The notes under the pieces: generated by a model
Told to the model about the DNA's origin: nothing
Databases searched by the model: none
Seen by the model: only the letters and a program-made list of their open reading frames with translations
NCBI GenBank assembly: GCA_029941115.1
Contig: JAPYRK010000010.1
Location: 1 to 64,000 of the forward strand
Reading direction: 5' to 3'
DNA length: 64,000 nt
DNA from: Dehalococcoidia bacterium
GTDB lineage: Bacteria; Chloroflexota; Dehalococcoidia; UBA2979
Shown here: piece after piece, positions 26,786 through 36,581 of the stretch
Layout of the letters: the number at the start of each line of letters is the position of its first letter
Position numbering within the stretch: position 1 is the first letter of the stretch
Position numbers and translations under genes: made by a program

Positions 26786-27105
26786 GCATACTCTCCGAGA
26801 AAGTGCCCTCCGAGTATATGCACGTGCGCGTGATTTTGACTTTGCATTCCATCATACCCAAAATTTGAAATTAAGCGGAACCCGTTTGGGCACTGCTCTT
26901 CAGCAACTAGCGTGGCTGCACGACCGACCGCATCCATGTCAGACCAAAGTTCACTTTGGGTCAAATGTTCCTTCGGAGCGGCTAATAACATCACTGGTGC
27001 CCACCTAAGCCTGTTACGAAACACAATAGCATTTTCATCCTCATAAAAAATCTCAGCCGGTTCACGGTGAGCAATTATTTCGCAAAAAACACAAAACCCC
27101 GCCAT
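26782..27105 (-). CDS. HIT-family protein
   Basis: This 107-residue protein belongs to the histidine-triad nucleotide hydrolases/transferases. The triad is in SQNHAHVHILGGH at about residues 89-101, with an upstream asparagine typical of the Hint branch. The N-terminus CVFCEIIAHREPAEIFYEDE also matches. Likely activity is cleavage of AMP from small adducts. A second HIT protein lies at 38629. Confidence 0.9.
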   Translation of the reverse strand: MAGFCVFCEIIAHREPAEIFYEDENAIVFRNRLRWAPVMLLAAPKEHLTQSELWSDMDAVGRAATLVAEEQCPNGFRLISNFGYDGMQSQNHAHVHILGGHFLGEYA

Positions 27106-27196
27106 GATAGCCTCCGTCTGCGAACTATTTTAGATTTGCCGGTAGCTGCTACAGTTCAGTCATGAAATTATAGGGCAACGACATTTAAAAAATAGA

Positions 27197-28558
27197 GTGA
27201 AAGAAATTATTCAAGTGCCGGAAATCCAAGCCTTCTACGGTCTTCGATACAATCCACAACTCATCAGGGGCTCGGAGGTCATTTCGCCGCCCTACGACAT
27301 CGTCAAATCGGACGACCTACGCTCGTTAAGAAGCTCAGCCTCAGTAACCGAGTCCGATCGAAAATATAATGCCTCAATACTTGAGAATCCCAGCCCAACA
27401 GCTATTGGTTACGCTAGCGTATTAACAAATATCAAAGCATGGACAGAAGCAGATGTACTAATAAAGGAGTCATATCCGTGTCTCTATCTATATGAACAAA
27501 TCTTCAAACTACCTGACAATGACGCTGCTAATAAAAAAAACTCTACCTACCGGCGCAGAGTCCTACTTGCGGCGACGCGTCTTTCAAAGCCAGAAGATGG
27601 TGTAATACGGCATCATGAAAGCACAATGGCCGGACCTCGACAAGATAGACTGAAGCTCTACACTGCTGCGAGACATGCAATAAGTCCAATACTCGCGTCG
27701 GTCGAAGATTCTAACTCGGAATTTCTTAGCCTGTTAAATGAGGATTACGGACCAGAAATATTTGGTGGAACCGATTTATCAGGAGTTGAACATAAACTCT
27801 GGAAGATATCTGAAAACACTCAGGTCGCCAAGTTTCGGAAAGTTGTTCACGATCTCCCTGCGACAATTGCAGATGGGCACCATCGAACCATGACGGCACT
27901 AGCTTATTTAGACGAAGCTGGCTCGACCAAAAAACTAACACGCCACGCTGCTGAGCGTTTTGCTCTAATGGGACTGGCATCTGATCAGGACAAAAGTCTA
28001 TTGATTTTACCAACACATAGGATTCTCCTTAAGGATTCGGCGCCCGAAGATATCCTCGACAGGCTTTCGGGGCTGTACCAAATCAATGAATTGAACTCAC
28101 TCGACTCTGCATGGGAAACCGTTAGAAGAAATGCGACCGGGCCGGTAAGTTTCGTTGCACTAGGCCTAACAGAACAAGGTGAAAACTATTCAATTCACTT
28201 ACTAACCGCCAAAGACGCAAACCAAATCCGTTCAGCAATGCCCAGCCAATTAGGAGCTGCTGCTAGGGATGTGGATATTCTTATCCTTACATCCACTATT
28301 CTTCGACCTCTATTCAACATCGATAGTGCTTCTCTGGCGGCTGGCACCCAAGTTGGTTTCGAGGAAAGTATTCATATGGTGGAAAATGCTATAAAAAGCG
28401 GGGATGCAAAAGTTGCATTTTTGGCTAATCCAGCGACAATAGAGCAAGTACAAGCCGTTGCAGCCGCCGGGGAGGTGCTACCCCAAAAAACTACCTACTA
28501 CTACCCAAAACTCGGAACAGGTATGGTGTTTTACCCGCTTACGGGGCGTGTGAACTAG
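27197..28558 (+). CDS. DUF1015-family protein
   Basis: This 453-residue protein matches the DUF1015 family in length and layout. An early SPPYDIVKSDD segment lies near residue 30, the ADGHHRTMTALAYLDE motif near residues 224-239, and PKLGTGMVFYPLTG at the C-terminus. Members are widespread in anaerobes and Chloroflexota and often neighbour serine or central-metabolism genes, but the activity is not established. The start is GTG at 27197. It stands alone, with the serine operon 150 bases downstream. Confidence 0.88.
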   Translation: MKEIIQVPEIQAFYGLRYNPQLIRGSEVISPPYDIVKSDDLRSLRSSASVTESDRKYNASILENPSPTAIGYASVLTNIKAWTEADVLIKESYPCLYLYEQIFKLPDNDAANKKNSTYRRRVLLAATRLSKPEDGVIRHHESTMAGPRQDRLKLYTAARHAISPILASVEDSNSEFLSLLNEDYGPEIFGGTDLSGVEHKLWKISENTQVAKFRKVVHDLPATIADGHHRTMTALAYLDEAGSTKKLTRHAAERFALMGLASDQDKSLLILPTHRILLKDSAPEDILDRLSGLYQINELNSLDSAWETVRRNATGPVSFVALGLTEQGENYSIHLLTAKDANQIRSAMPSQLGAAARDVDILILTSTILRPLFNIDSASLAAGTQVGFEESIHMVENAIKSGDAKVAFLANPATIEQVQAVAAAGEVLPQKTTYYYPKLGTGMVFYPLTGRVN

Positions 28559-28637
28559 TTACACTTCAAAGCACTCGTATATCGTGCTCACTGTGATCGT
28601 TCGAACATATTTATGGCAACTATTATTGAAACAAGCG

Positions 28638-28669
28638 TTGACTCTAAGTCAGAGTCGCATGACTATGAT
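28638..28669 (+). promoter_or_regulatory. Possible promoter/operator of the serine-selenocysteine operon
   Basis: TTGACT (28638-28643) and TATGAT (28664-28669) lie 20 bases apart, a wide but possible pair. Between them a short dyad GACTCT-AAGTC-AGAGTC (28640-28656) overlaps the first hexamer, so a repressor or activator could bind here. This is suggestive only. Confidence 0.35.
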
Positions 28670-28709
28670 TTAGAATGAACAAAATCATCTGTTTAACAAG
28701 GAGTACGCC

Positions 28710-29798
28710 GTGAACCTGAGACTACCTGGGCCTATCCCAGTGCCAGAACCAGTGGCTCAAGCAGGGGCCGCCCCGATGATCAACCATCGTGGCCCTGAAT
28801 TCGCTTCATTAATTCAAGGAACAACCGAGAAAATTAAACAAGTCTACCTAACTAAGAATGATGTACTCACTCTCACTGCGTCGGGTACCGGAGCCATGGA
28901 GGCTGCGGTAGTGAACTTCATGCTTCCTGGCTCTCACGCGCTGATCATCACCATCGGGGTGTTCGGAAATCGATTTAAAGAACTGGTCAACGCATACGGT
29001 GGTGTCGCAACTGTATTAGAATTCAGCTTTGGTTCAGCGGCCGATCTCACACAAATTAAGGGCGCATTAGAAGCAAATTCTGAAATCAAAACTGTGTTTG
29101 TAACTCACAACGAAACTTCAACAGGAGTTACTAATCCGATCATCCCTGATTTAGTTAAGATTGTGCACAAGCACGACGCGTTATTGATAGTAGACGCAAT
29201 ATCGTCGCTGTCATCCGTAGAATTTCGCACGGATGAATGGGAAGCTGATGTGGTCTGTTCAGGATCACAAAAGGGATGGATGACTGCACCAGGCTTATCA
29301 TTTATCTCAGTCAGTGAGACCGCGTGGCAGCGATCCAAAGAAAACCCACAGCCACGATTCTATTTTGATCTCTTACGGCATAAAAAAGCTTTGGCCGATG
29401 GCCAAACACCATGGACTCCAGCAATTTCGGTCTGGTTCTCATTGGATAAAGCGCTTGACATGATGATAGAAGAGGGCCTTGAGGCGATTTGGGCGCGACA
29501 CGCACGAGCAGGCCAGAGAGTTAGGGATGGAGTGAGAGCTATGGGATTAAAACTGTTTTCCCAAGAAGGTGTTGAATCAAATACGGTTACTTCGATTACG
29601 GTTCCTTCAGAATTAGATGGGCTTGAAATATTAAGAATCGCTCGCGAGCGGTACTCCACGGTGTTCGCGGGAGGCCAAGCCTCTCTTAAGGGACAAATTA
29701 TTCGTTTCGGACATCTTGGTTATATGCCTGACTCTGATCTAGACTCTGCACTTGATGCGTTGCGAAATACACTAGCCGATCTCGATTTCAAAGCTTAG
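28710..29798 (+). CDS. Class V aminotransferase (likely phosphoserine or serine-glyoxylate type)
   Basis: This 362-residue PLP enzyme is of the alanine-glyoxylate/serine-pyruvate aminotransferase branch. TASGTGAMEAAVVNFMLPG binds the cofactor phosphate region, VDAISSL holds the conserved aspartate, and the Schiff-base lysine lies in CSGSQKGWMTAPG at about residue 190. The start is GTG with an AAGGAG ribosome site. It is 29 bases upstream of serA; in several lineages this enzyme type replaces SerC as phosphoserine aminotransferase, so that role is likely here. Confidence 0.9.
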   Translation: MNLRLPGPIPVPEPVAQAGAAPMINHRGPEFASLIQGTTEKIKQVYLTKNDVLTLTASGTGAMEAAVVNFMLPGSHALIITIGVFGNRFKELVNAYGGVATVLEFSFGSAADLTQIKGALEANSEIKTVFVTHNETSTGVTNPIIPDLVKIVHKHDALLIVDAISSLSSVEFRTDEWEADVVCSGSQKGWMTAPGLSFISVSETAWQRSKENPQPRFYFDLLRHKKALADGQTPWTPAISVWFSLDKALDMMIEEGLEAIWARHARAGQRVRDGVRAMGLKLFSQEGVESNTVTSITVPSELDGLEILRIARERYSTVFAGGQASLKGQIIRFGHLGYMPDSDLDSALDALRNTLADLDFKA

Positions 29799-29827
29799 AC
29801 CTTTCTGTTTTAACCAAGGAGTCGTAT

Positions 29828-31423
29828 ATGGCAAAAGTCCTAGTCTCTGACGAAATCGCCCAGCAGGGTCTAGACCTCTTGAGAAAAGATCATGAAGTGA
29901 CTGTATTGACTGGCATGACTGAAGAAGAATTGATAATAGCCATCGTTGACTACGACGCGTTAATTGTGCGCAGCCAAACACGTGTTACTAGATCGATAAT
30001 CGAGGCTGGAACCCAATTAAAGGCCATCGCTCGAGCAGGAGTAGGAATCGATAATGTCGATGTGGATACCGCGACCGAGCATGGCATAATCGTAGTGAAT
30101 GCACCCCTGGCAAACACAATTTCCACTGCCGAGCACGCCTTTGCCTTGTTGCTCGCGACTGCCCGAAATATTGCACCAGCTGATGCTTCATTGAGATCCG
30201 GAAAATGGGAACGAAGTAAGTACTCTGGTGTTGAGCTTGCACACAAAACATTAGGCATTGTGGGCTTAGGGCGAATCGGATCTGAAGTTGCAAAAAGGGC
30301 TCAAGCATTTCAGATGAACGTCGTCGCGTATGACCCATTCGTATCAAAAGATAAGGCCGAACGCATAGGAATTGAAATCCGTGAATTAATAAACCTGTTT
30401 GAAATATCTGACTTCGTCACGCTCCATACGACGCTTAACGAAGACACAAAACATCTAATCAATGCTGAGGTTCTTTCCCATGCAAAACCTGGACTTAGAC
30501 TAATTAATGCCGCACGGGGTGGTTTGATTGATGAGAGCGCACTACTTGAGGCAATAAGTCAAGGTTTGGTCAACCAGGCAGGACTGGATGTTTTTTCCAG
30601 TGAACCAGCTGTGGGAAACCCTCTTACTCAACATCAAAATATCACCGTCACTCCGCATCTCGCCGCCTCGACATCTGAAGCGCAGACTCGAGCCGCGGTA
30701 AACATAGCTGAACAGGTTAATCAAATTCTTCAAGGATCTGTCCCCGAATTTCCTGTAAATATCGACACTGTGGATACTGACACTATGCTTACGCTGGCCC
30801 CATTTCTTGAACCTAGTCGCTTGGCCGGAAGTATTGCGTCGCAGCTAGCCTTAGGTACAAGTACCTCAGGAAACATTGAAAGTGCTCATATCAACTATTT
30901 TGGACATTTCACAGGCCTTGAAACTCACCCACTTCGTTCTTCAGCTATCATCGGCATTCTGGGCCCAGCCACCAGTATTCCGGTCAATATAGTAAATGCC
31001 TTGAATATCGCTGAATCTACGGGCTTAATAGTAAAGGAAAAATTCTCTGAGTCGATAGATCCTTATGAAAATCTCGTTCAAGTAACTGTGAATACTGATC
31101 AACTATCCGAAAAAGTGTCGACAACCAGTACCAATGCTGGAGTTGAAATAGTTAGCATTGGCGAGTGGAATATAAACTTCAGACCGGTGTCCAAGATACT
31201 GTTGCTAGTTGAAAACCTCGATCAACCAGGTGAAGTCGGACGTGTTGGGCAGGTTATGGGAGATCTTGGCGTCAACATATCGTCCATGGCGGTGGCGCCA
31301 GGCACCACTATGGACGACCCCGCCTTAATGGTAATTGGAATAAGTCGCCCACTTGACCAATCTGAGGCGTTGAAAATCTCTGATTTGACAGGAATTAGTC
31401 GCGTTCGACAGGTCACACTATAG
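29828..31423 (+). CDS. serA: D-3-phosphoglycerate dehydrogenase
   Basis: This 531-residue enzyme makes 3-phosphohydroxypyruvate, the first step of serine synthesis. Order of domains: a split substrate domain, the NAD fold with GLGRIGSEVAKRAQ near 140-153, the catalytic segment NAARGGLIDESAL and TPHLAAST with histidine, an intervening domain, and a C-terminal ACT domain with GQVMGDLGVNISSMAV. The ACT domain in homologues gives serine feedback. An AAGGAG site precedes ATG 29828. selA begins two bases after the stop. Confidence 0.96.
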   Translation: MAKVLVSDEIAQQGLDLLRKDHEVTVLTGMTEEELIIAIVDYDALIVRSQTRVTRSIIEAGTQLKAIARAGVGIDNVDVDTATEHGIIVVNAPLANTISTAEHAFALLLATARNIAPADASLRSGKWERSKYSGVELAHKTLGIVGLGRIGSEVAKRAQAFQMNVVAYDPFVSKDKAERIGIEIRELINLFEISDFVTLHTTLNEDTKHLINAEVLSHAKPGLRLINAARGGLIDESALLEAISQGLVNQAGLDVFSSEPAVGNPLTQHQNITVTPHLAASTSEAQTRAAVNIAEQVNQILQGSVPEFPVNIDTVDTDTMLTLAPFLEPSRLAGSIASQLALGTSTSGNIESAHINYFGHFTGLETHPLRSSAIIGILGPATSIPVNIVNALNIAESTGLIVKEKFSESIDPYENLVQVTVNTDQLSEKVSTTSTNAGVEIVSIGEWNINFRPVSKILLLVENLDQPGEVGRVGQVMGDLGVNISSMAVAPGTTMDDPALMVIGISRPLDQSEALKISDLTGISRVRQVTL

Positions 31424-31424
31424 G

Positions 31425-32843
31425 GTGTCTCAACAACCTAGAATTATAGACATGGATACAAATCGTCAAGGCAGCAATAATCCCTTAAGCGGGCTCCCCT
31501 CAACCTCGAAAGTACTAGAGTCCGAAAGAGCTCAGGCCCTGATTGAGAAACATGGACAGAAGGCAATTAGCGACCTTACACGTGAAACCCTGCAAGTAAT
31601 TAGAGACAATATACGAAGTATGGAGGCCAGCCAAATCAGCCTAGACATCATCATAACGACACTTGAGTCAAAAGCAAAAAAACTTGGTGATACTCTTCGA
31701 CCTGTAATCAATGCCACGGGAGTAATCTTACACACGAACCTCGGACGTGCTCCACTTTCTGAAGACACCCGAGCCGCGATGGCAGATGTAACAGAGGGTT
31801 ACTCGAATTTGGAATACGACGTAACCACTGGAAGCAGAGGTTCACGATTCAGTCATCTTCAATCGATTATCCAGCGCCTGACAGGCGCAGAAGACTCGAT
31901 AGTTCTCAACAATAATGCGGGTGCCGTTCTCGCAACCCTCGCCGCGATTTGCAAGGACGGTGAGGTTATCGTGTCCAGAGGTCAACTGGTGGAAATTGGA
32001 GGCGGTTTCAGGGTGCCGGACGTGATGAGTCAGTCTGGCGCGCAATTGAAAGAAGTAGGTACTACGAACCGGACTCGCGCGGCTGACTACGAGAGCGGCA
32101 TATCAGATAAAACCAAGGCTCTGATGCGGGTACATCCATCAAATTTTCTTATTTCTGGCTTCACGGAAGAAACGTCATTACGAGAAATTGTGAAGGTCGG
32201 TCATGAACATAATCTGCCGGTGATCGATGATATTGGTTCAGGAGCGCTACTTGACTTGAGGCCATATGGATTGAAACCTGAACCTTTGCTTAGCGAATGC
32301 ATTGACGACGGCGCAGATCTAGTGCTCGCGTCAGGTGACAAGTTAATCGGTGGACCACAGGCGGGTTTAATAATAGGGAAGTCAACACTTATTGATACCA
32401 TCAGAAAGCATCCGCTCACGCGAGTTCTCCGACCGGACAAAGCGACGATAGCGGGAATCGCCGCAACTCTAAAACATTATGCCTTAGACGAAGCTACTGA
32501 AAAAATACCTATCTGGCAAATGATCTCTATGAATGAGTCAATTCTCCAGCAGAGAGCACAACGATTTGCTGAAGCTTGGGGATCTAGTGCACAAGTCGTT
32601 ACCGGTAAGTCGACCGTGGGGGGTGGCAGCCTACCTGGACAGACTCTCACAACCAGGTTATGTGCAATTAGTCTGTCCCAACAAAAATTAGAGCTAGTTA
32701 GCAAAGAATTACGTGCCTCTGAACTCTCGATTATCTCTAAAATTCAGGATGGTGTGCTACAACTCGATCCGCGTACGGTGCTAATTGACCAAGACATACA
32801 AGTCGTGAACACGCTTGAAAAGATTTCTAAAGGTATGAAATAG
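31425..32843 (+). CDS. selA: L-seryl-tRNA(Sec) selenium transferase
   Basis: This 472-residue PLP enzyme converts seryl-tRNA(Sec) to selenocysteyl-tRNA(Sec). Bacterial SelA marks are present: INATGVILHTNLGRAPL (95-111), and the Schiff-base lysine K306 in LASGDKLIGGPQAGLIIG. Full length, including the N-terminal tRNA-binding helices, argues for true SelA and not a short SelA-like paralogue. The start is GTG two bases after serA, with a second possible start at ATG 31452. Co-transcription with serine genes fits the supply of serine for selenocysteine. selB, selD and the tRNA are not in this window. Confidence 0.93.
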   Translation: MSQQPRIIDMDTNRQGSNNPLSGLPSTSKVLESERAQALIEKHGQKAISDLTRETLQVIRDNIRSMEASQISLDIIITTLESKAKKLGDTLRPVINATGVILHTNLGRAPLSEDTRAAMADVTEGYSNLEYDVTTGSRGSRFSHLQSIIQRLTGAEDSIVLNNNAGAVLATLAAICKDGEVIVSRGQLVEIGGGFRVPDVMSQSGAQLKEVGTTNRTRAADYESGISDKTKALMRVHPSNFLISGFTEETSLREIVKVGHEHNLPVIDDIGSGALLDLRPYGLKPEPLLSECIDDGADLVLASGDKLIGGPQAGLIIGKSTLIDTIRKHPLTRVLRPDKATIAGIAATLKHYALDEATEKIPIWQMISMNESILQQRAQRFAEAWGSSAQVVTGKSTVGGGSLPGQTLTTRLCAISLSQQKLELVSKELRASELSIISKIQDGVLQLDPRTVLIDQDIQVVNTLEKISKGMK

Positions 32844-32850
32844 CTTATTA

Positions 32851-33519
32851 CTATTCAGCCGCCGCGGGCGTGACGGAGGCGGTCGCTGTAGCAATCGGTG
32901 TCACCGAGGCGGTCGCTGTAGCAATCAGTGTCACGGGTGGCTGGGTTGCAGTAGGTGAAGGGTTCACAGGAGAAATACTAGTCGCACTTGGGGTAGGAGT
33001 CTTAAGATCGGGACGAGCAGGCGCGTCGATTGACCATGTTCTGCCATCTGAGTGTATTAATCTGATCGGAACGAATCCTCTCTCCACCTCAAAATAAAGT
33101 GTCGTCGAGCAGCTCACTTCCTGACACGATACCTGCTCCAAAAGTGAAATATTGACAGTACCCTTACGCGGTTCAAAAGCCTGAAGGGTAAACAACAGGT
33201 AGCTTTCATTCGGCAGACGTGAATTACCCTCAAATAACAAATCAACCCAGTACGCTTTCGTATTCTTGGAGCTCCAACCAGAGCCAATCACATCAAATTT
33301 AGCCAATACCGTAATGACTTCCTGATCCTCTGTGTCTTCCTCTTCTAATGCCACCGGGGTGATCGTTGGGGTTACCGTAGGAAATTTCAATCCCGACAAG
33401 TCGCTATCGAGCTGTGAGCTCAACGTCACTATTTCTACTAAATCTTCATCACCGGAAAAAGGTGAGCATGCTGCTGCAATCACAAATATAAGCAAACTAA
33501 CGGCTATATTTTTTATCAT
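32851..33519 (-). CDS. Secreted lipoprotein with Thr/Pro-rich tail
   Basis: This 222-residue protein begins with a lipoprotein signal, MIKNIAVSLLIFVIAAAC, with C18 as the lipidation site, so it is anchored outside the membrane. The middle (about 70-165) appears to be a beta-rich domain with a conserved pair of cysteines at VSCQEVSC. The last 50 residues are low-complexity Thr/Pro/Ala with near-identical repeats IATATASVTP. It converges with selA and diverges from mutS2. No family was recognised. Confidence 0.8.
   Translation of the reverse strand: MIKNIAVSLLIFVIAAACSPFSGDEDLVEIVTLSSQLDSDLSGLKFPTVTPTITPVALEEEDTEDQEVITVLAKFDVIGSGWSSKNTKAYWVDLLFEGNSRLPNESYLLFTLQAFEPRKGTVNISLLEQVSCQEVSCSTTLYFEVERGFVPIRLIHSDGRTWSIDAPARPDLKTPTPSATSISPVNPSPTATQPPVTLIATATASVTPIATATASVTPAAAE
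32876..32935. repeat. Two-copy 30-bp tandem repeat
   Basis: The unit beginning GAGGCGGTCGCTGTAGCAAT occurs at 32876 and again at 32906, nearly identical over 30 bases, with a partial third copy upstream. It encodes the IATATASVTP repeat in the lipoprotein tail and may expand or contract by slippage. Confidence 0.85.
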
Positions 33520-33572
33520 AATAAAAATTAATAAACGTCTGGGCTGCTGGAATTAAGTAAACTGAACAAACT

Positions 33573-35969
33573 ATGACCCACCAATACGACCTAGAAAAAC
33601 TTGAATACTCTGTAATTCTAGACCGTCTCTTGAGTTTCACGCGATCTGATGCTGGGTACAACCTCGCCAAATCGCTTCGACCGAGCTCGAGCCACGACGA
33701 GGTGCTTCGCAAACAGCAAGAAACATTTGAGGCAGTCAGGCTGTTGTCACAGAATATTCAAATGCTATCCGATACCTTCCCCGATATACGCCCGAAAATC
33801 TACGCGGCTCAGCGAGGCGGGCTATTAACAACTTTTGAGTTGCTTGAGGTTAGCCTCGCTTGTCGTGTTGGCAACCAATGTCGAACCAATCTAGGTAAAT
33901 ACAGTGATATCGCCCCATTCACCTGGTCCAAAATCAGCGGTGCTGAAAACTTGAGTTCGACCACAGCCATAATACATGCAGCCGTGGATGATAGTGGAAC
34001 AATTAGGGATAACGCCTCGCCTGAACTTGCTGAAATTAGACTACGAAGAAGAGCAACGCATGATCAGTTACTGAAAAAAATGAACGGAATGGCCAAGTCA
34101 GCGGGATTAAGTCACGCGCTTCAAGAACCCATCGTTGTTATGCGGGAAGGACGATATGTCTTACCTGTCAAGGCTGGTTTCCAATCAAACGTCCCCGGTA
34201 TTGTCCATGACTCGTCAGCCTCAGGGTCAACCATCTTCATCCAGCCCAGCTCGGCGATAGGCCTCGGCAATATATATAAAGAGACTCAGAAGCTGGAAGA
34301 GCGAGAGTTAGAGAAGATACTGAGAAATTTATCCAGTGCAGTCGGACAAGAATTCGATGCATTAGAGTATTTAGTTGCTCAACTTGCAGAAATCGATCTC
34401 ATACAAGCAAAAGGTCTTTTGGCGACCGATTTAGATGCTCTGGAACTTTATCAAGAATCTTCTCCCAGTAGTTGGGTTATGCCTTCAGACAGACCGTTAT
34501 CACTAGTAGAAGCCCGGCATCCCTTGATCGATGGCGACGTAGTCCCGATTTCCTTGCGTGTTACTGCGGATGAACAGAGCGATTCTGATCCTATGGTCTT
34601 ACTTATTACCGGACCAAACACCGGCGGGAAAACAGTCTCACTCAAAACCTGTGGGCTATTAGCTCTGATGAGCCAAGCTGGATTACCCGTGCCAGCATCC
34701 GTCGGAACCCAAATGCCGGTCTTTCAAAACGTTCTAGCGGATATTGGAGATGAGCAATCCATCCAACATTCACTTTCTACCTTTTCTGCCCATGTAGCAA
34801 CAATCAATAGCATTCTATCAATCTCAACGCCCGGATCCCTGATTCTCATTGATGAAATCGGAGCCGGTACCGATCCCCGAGAAGGTGCCGCTCTTGGAAT
34901 AGCGTTGATTGGAGAACTTCTTCAAAAACAAGTTGCTGTGGTCTGCACCACACATCATGCCGAACTAAAAATCTACGCACATACCAATCCCAAAATCGCC
35001 AACGCATCTACTGAATTTAATACTGACACGCTCCAGCCCACGTACCGGCTTCTTCTGGGAATCCCGGGAGAATCAAACGCGATAGCAATCGCATCGCGGC
35101 TTGGTCTTCCTTCCTCGATCATCGATGCGGCTCGACTAGAGCTCGGTGCCAAAGAAAGAGATTTATCTTCAATGCTTACTGAATTAAAAAATGCCTTGCA
35201 AGCTGCGGAAGAAAATGTTCGTGAAACAGAAAATGAAAGATCAGAACTGACGACATTTCGCAATAAAACCGAACGCGAATTGCGAGAAACTCTTGAAAGG
35301 GTTCAGACCGACACCCGTCACGAGCTGGATATGTTAAGACGAGAAAGTGCGCGACTTATGCAGTCTCTCACTAGAGCTAAACGCGAGATAGAAGCAGTCA
35401 AACTCCGTAAAATAGAAAATGAAATTCAAGAGGTCACCGAAGCGGTTGCCGCTGCAGTAAAAGCAAGTATCGAGCAGTCCGAACAATGGGAGCTCGATGA
35501 TTATTTTGAGGAAATTGACCGAAGCCGGTTAGCACCGGGAGTGCAAGTAACAGTGAAAGGATTTGACACACGCGGCGAGGTCAAAAGCTGGCTAGATGAT
35601 GACAAATCACTCGTAGTTATTTTTGGAAATCTGACTTCTAGAATTGAGATATCTTCCATCCTCGAGATCCATGATCCGGCACCACAGGTCCAAGATAGAG
35701 TACCTTCACAACGACGTGTTCAGGTGAACTCTGAATTAGATATTCGCGGAAATAGAATTGACGAAGCCTTACCGCTGCTTGAAAAATATCTCGACCAAGC
35801 AACTGAGGGAAATATGCAAACGGCTAGGATTATCCACGGAAAAGGAACCGGTGCACTAAAAACGGCCGTTAGAGAGTATTTAGTTACTCATCCGTCGATA
35901 ACTGATTTCAGTTCTGCACCAAATGGTCAAGGTGGCGACGGAGTTACTGTAGTCAGTTTTAAAAACTGA
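33573..35969 (+). CDS. mutS2: MutS2-family endonuclease
   Basis: This 798-residue protein has the MutS2 layout: core and clamp helices, an ATPase with Walker A GPNTGGKTVSLKT near residues 347-359 and Walker B LILIDEIGAGTDPREGAALG, a coiled-coil of about residues 520-640, a KOW-like stretch, and a C-terminal Smr nuclease domain (about 720-798) with ELDIRGNRIDEALPLLEKYL and HGKGTGALKTAVREYL. MutS2 acts on recombination intermediates or on collided ribosomes, depending on the species. The mismatch-reading domain of MutS is missing, as expected. Confidence 0.95.
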   Translation: MTHQYDLEKLEYSVILDRLLSFTRSDAGYNLAKSLRPSSSHDEVLRKQQETFEAVRLLSQNIQMLSDTFPDIRPKIYAAQRGGLLTTFELLEVSLACRVGNQCRTNLGKYSDIAPFTWSKISGAENLSSTTAIIHAAVDDSGTIRDNASPELAEIRLRRRATHDQLLKKMNGMAKSAGLSHALQEPIVVMREGRYVLPVKAGFQSNVPGIVHDSSASGSTIFIQPSSAIGLGNIYKETQKLEERELEKILRNLSSAVGQEFDALEYLVAQLAEIDLIQAKGLLATDLDALELYQESSPSSWVMPSDRPLSLVEARHPLIDGDVVPISLRVTADEQSDSDPMVLLITGPNTGGKTVSLKTCGLLALMSQAGLPVPASVGTQMPVFQNVLADIGDEQSIQHSLSTFSAHVATINSILSISTPGSLILIDEIGAGTDPREGAALGIALIGELLQKQVAVVCTTHHAELKIYAHTNPKIANASTEFNTDTLQPTYRLLLGIPGESNAIAIASRLGLPSSIIDAARLELGAKERDLSSMLTELKNALQAAEENVRETENERSELTTFRNKTERELRETLERVQTDTRHELDMLRRESARLMQSLTRAKREIEAVKLRKIENEIQEVTEAVAAAVKASIEQSEQWELDDYFEEIDRSRLAPGVQVTVKGFDTRGEVKSWLDDDKSLVVIFGNLTSRIEISSILEIHDPAPQVQDRVPSQRRVQVNSELDIRGNRIDEALPLLEKYLDQATEGNMQTARIIHGKGTGALKTAVREYLVTHPSITDFSSAPNGQGGDGVTVVSFKN

Positions 35970-35994
35970 GCAGTAGCACTCAGCAGCTGACAGC

Positions 35995-36579
35995 CTAAAT
36001 CACAGCCACATTAATCCCTTCAAGTTTAAAAGCCTTAGAATTTCCAGTTACCGTAGTCAACCCACCATTTAAAACCCTCACTCGCGGCCACTCAGTCTCA
36101 TCAAGTTCAAAAATCTCGGCGAGCAACTGAATAATTACTCCACCATGGGTGGCACAAACTACCAACTCATCTACATGGCTATCGGCAATCCTCTTAAAAC
36201 ATTCGTACGAGCGCATACGCAATACTGCGTTGGGCTCCATTTCTGGAATCAAGCTTGCCCAGTCCGTCCCAGGCTTGAGATTCCATTTGGCAGTGGCTTC
36301 CGCCCAGGTTTTGCCCTCGGCGAGGCCCCATCTCTGCTCGCGTAAGTCTGGTTCGGTAATAATTTCAAGATCGTGCTCCTGAGCTATAACTAGACCCGTG
36401 TGATATGCACGCTTAAGTGGACTGGCATAAACAGCTTGTATTGACATCTCAGCGAGCTGAGTTCCAGCTGCCCTAGCCTGTTCCTGTCCCTTGGGTGTGA
36501 GGTCCGTATCAAGCCAGCCCTGAATAATGCCGGCCGCATTCCCTTCAGACTCACCATGTCTCACCAAAATAACCGTCAC
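35995..36579 (-). CDS. Histidine phosphatase (phosphoglycerate-mutase-like)
   Basis: This 194-residue protein belongs to the histidine phosphatase superfamily. VLVRHGESEGNAAGIIQG (4-21) holds the catalytic histidine and arginine, and VCATHGGVIIQLL near residue 140 holds the second histidine. Length and motifs fit PhoE/GpmB-like broad phosphatases and not true dPGM. It abuts the CoA pyrophosphatase gene downstream of tRNA-Met, with two bases between them. The substrate is open. Confidence 0.9.
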   Translation of the reverse strand: MTVILVRHGESEGNAAGIIQGWLDTDLTPKGQEQARAAGTQLAEMSIQAVYASPLKRAYHTGLVIAQEHDLEIITEPDLREQRWGLAEGKTWAEATAKWNLKPGTDWASLIPEMEPNAVLRMRSYECFKRIADSHVDELVVCATHGGVIIQLLAEIFELDETEWPRVRVLNGGLTTVTGNSKAFKLEGINVAVI

Positions 36580-36581
36580 GA

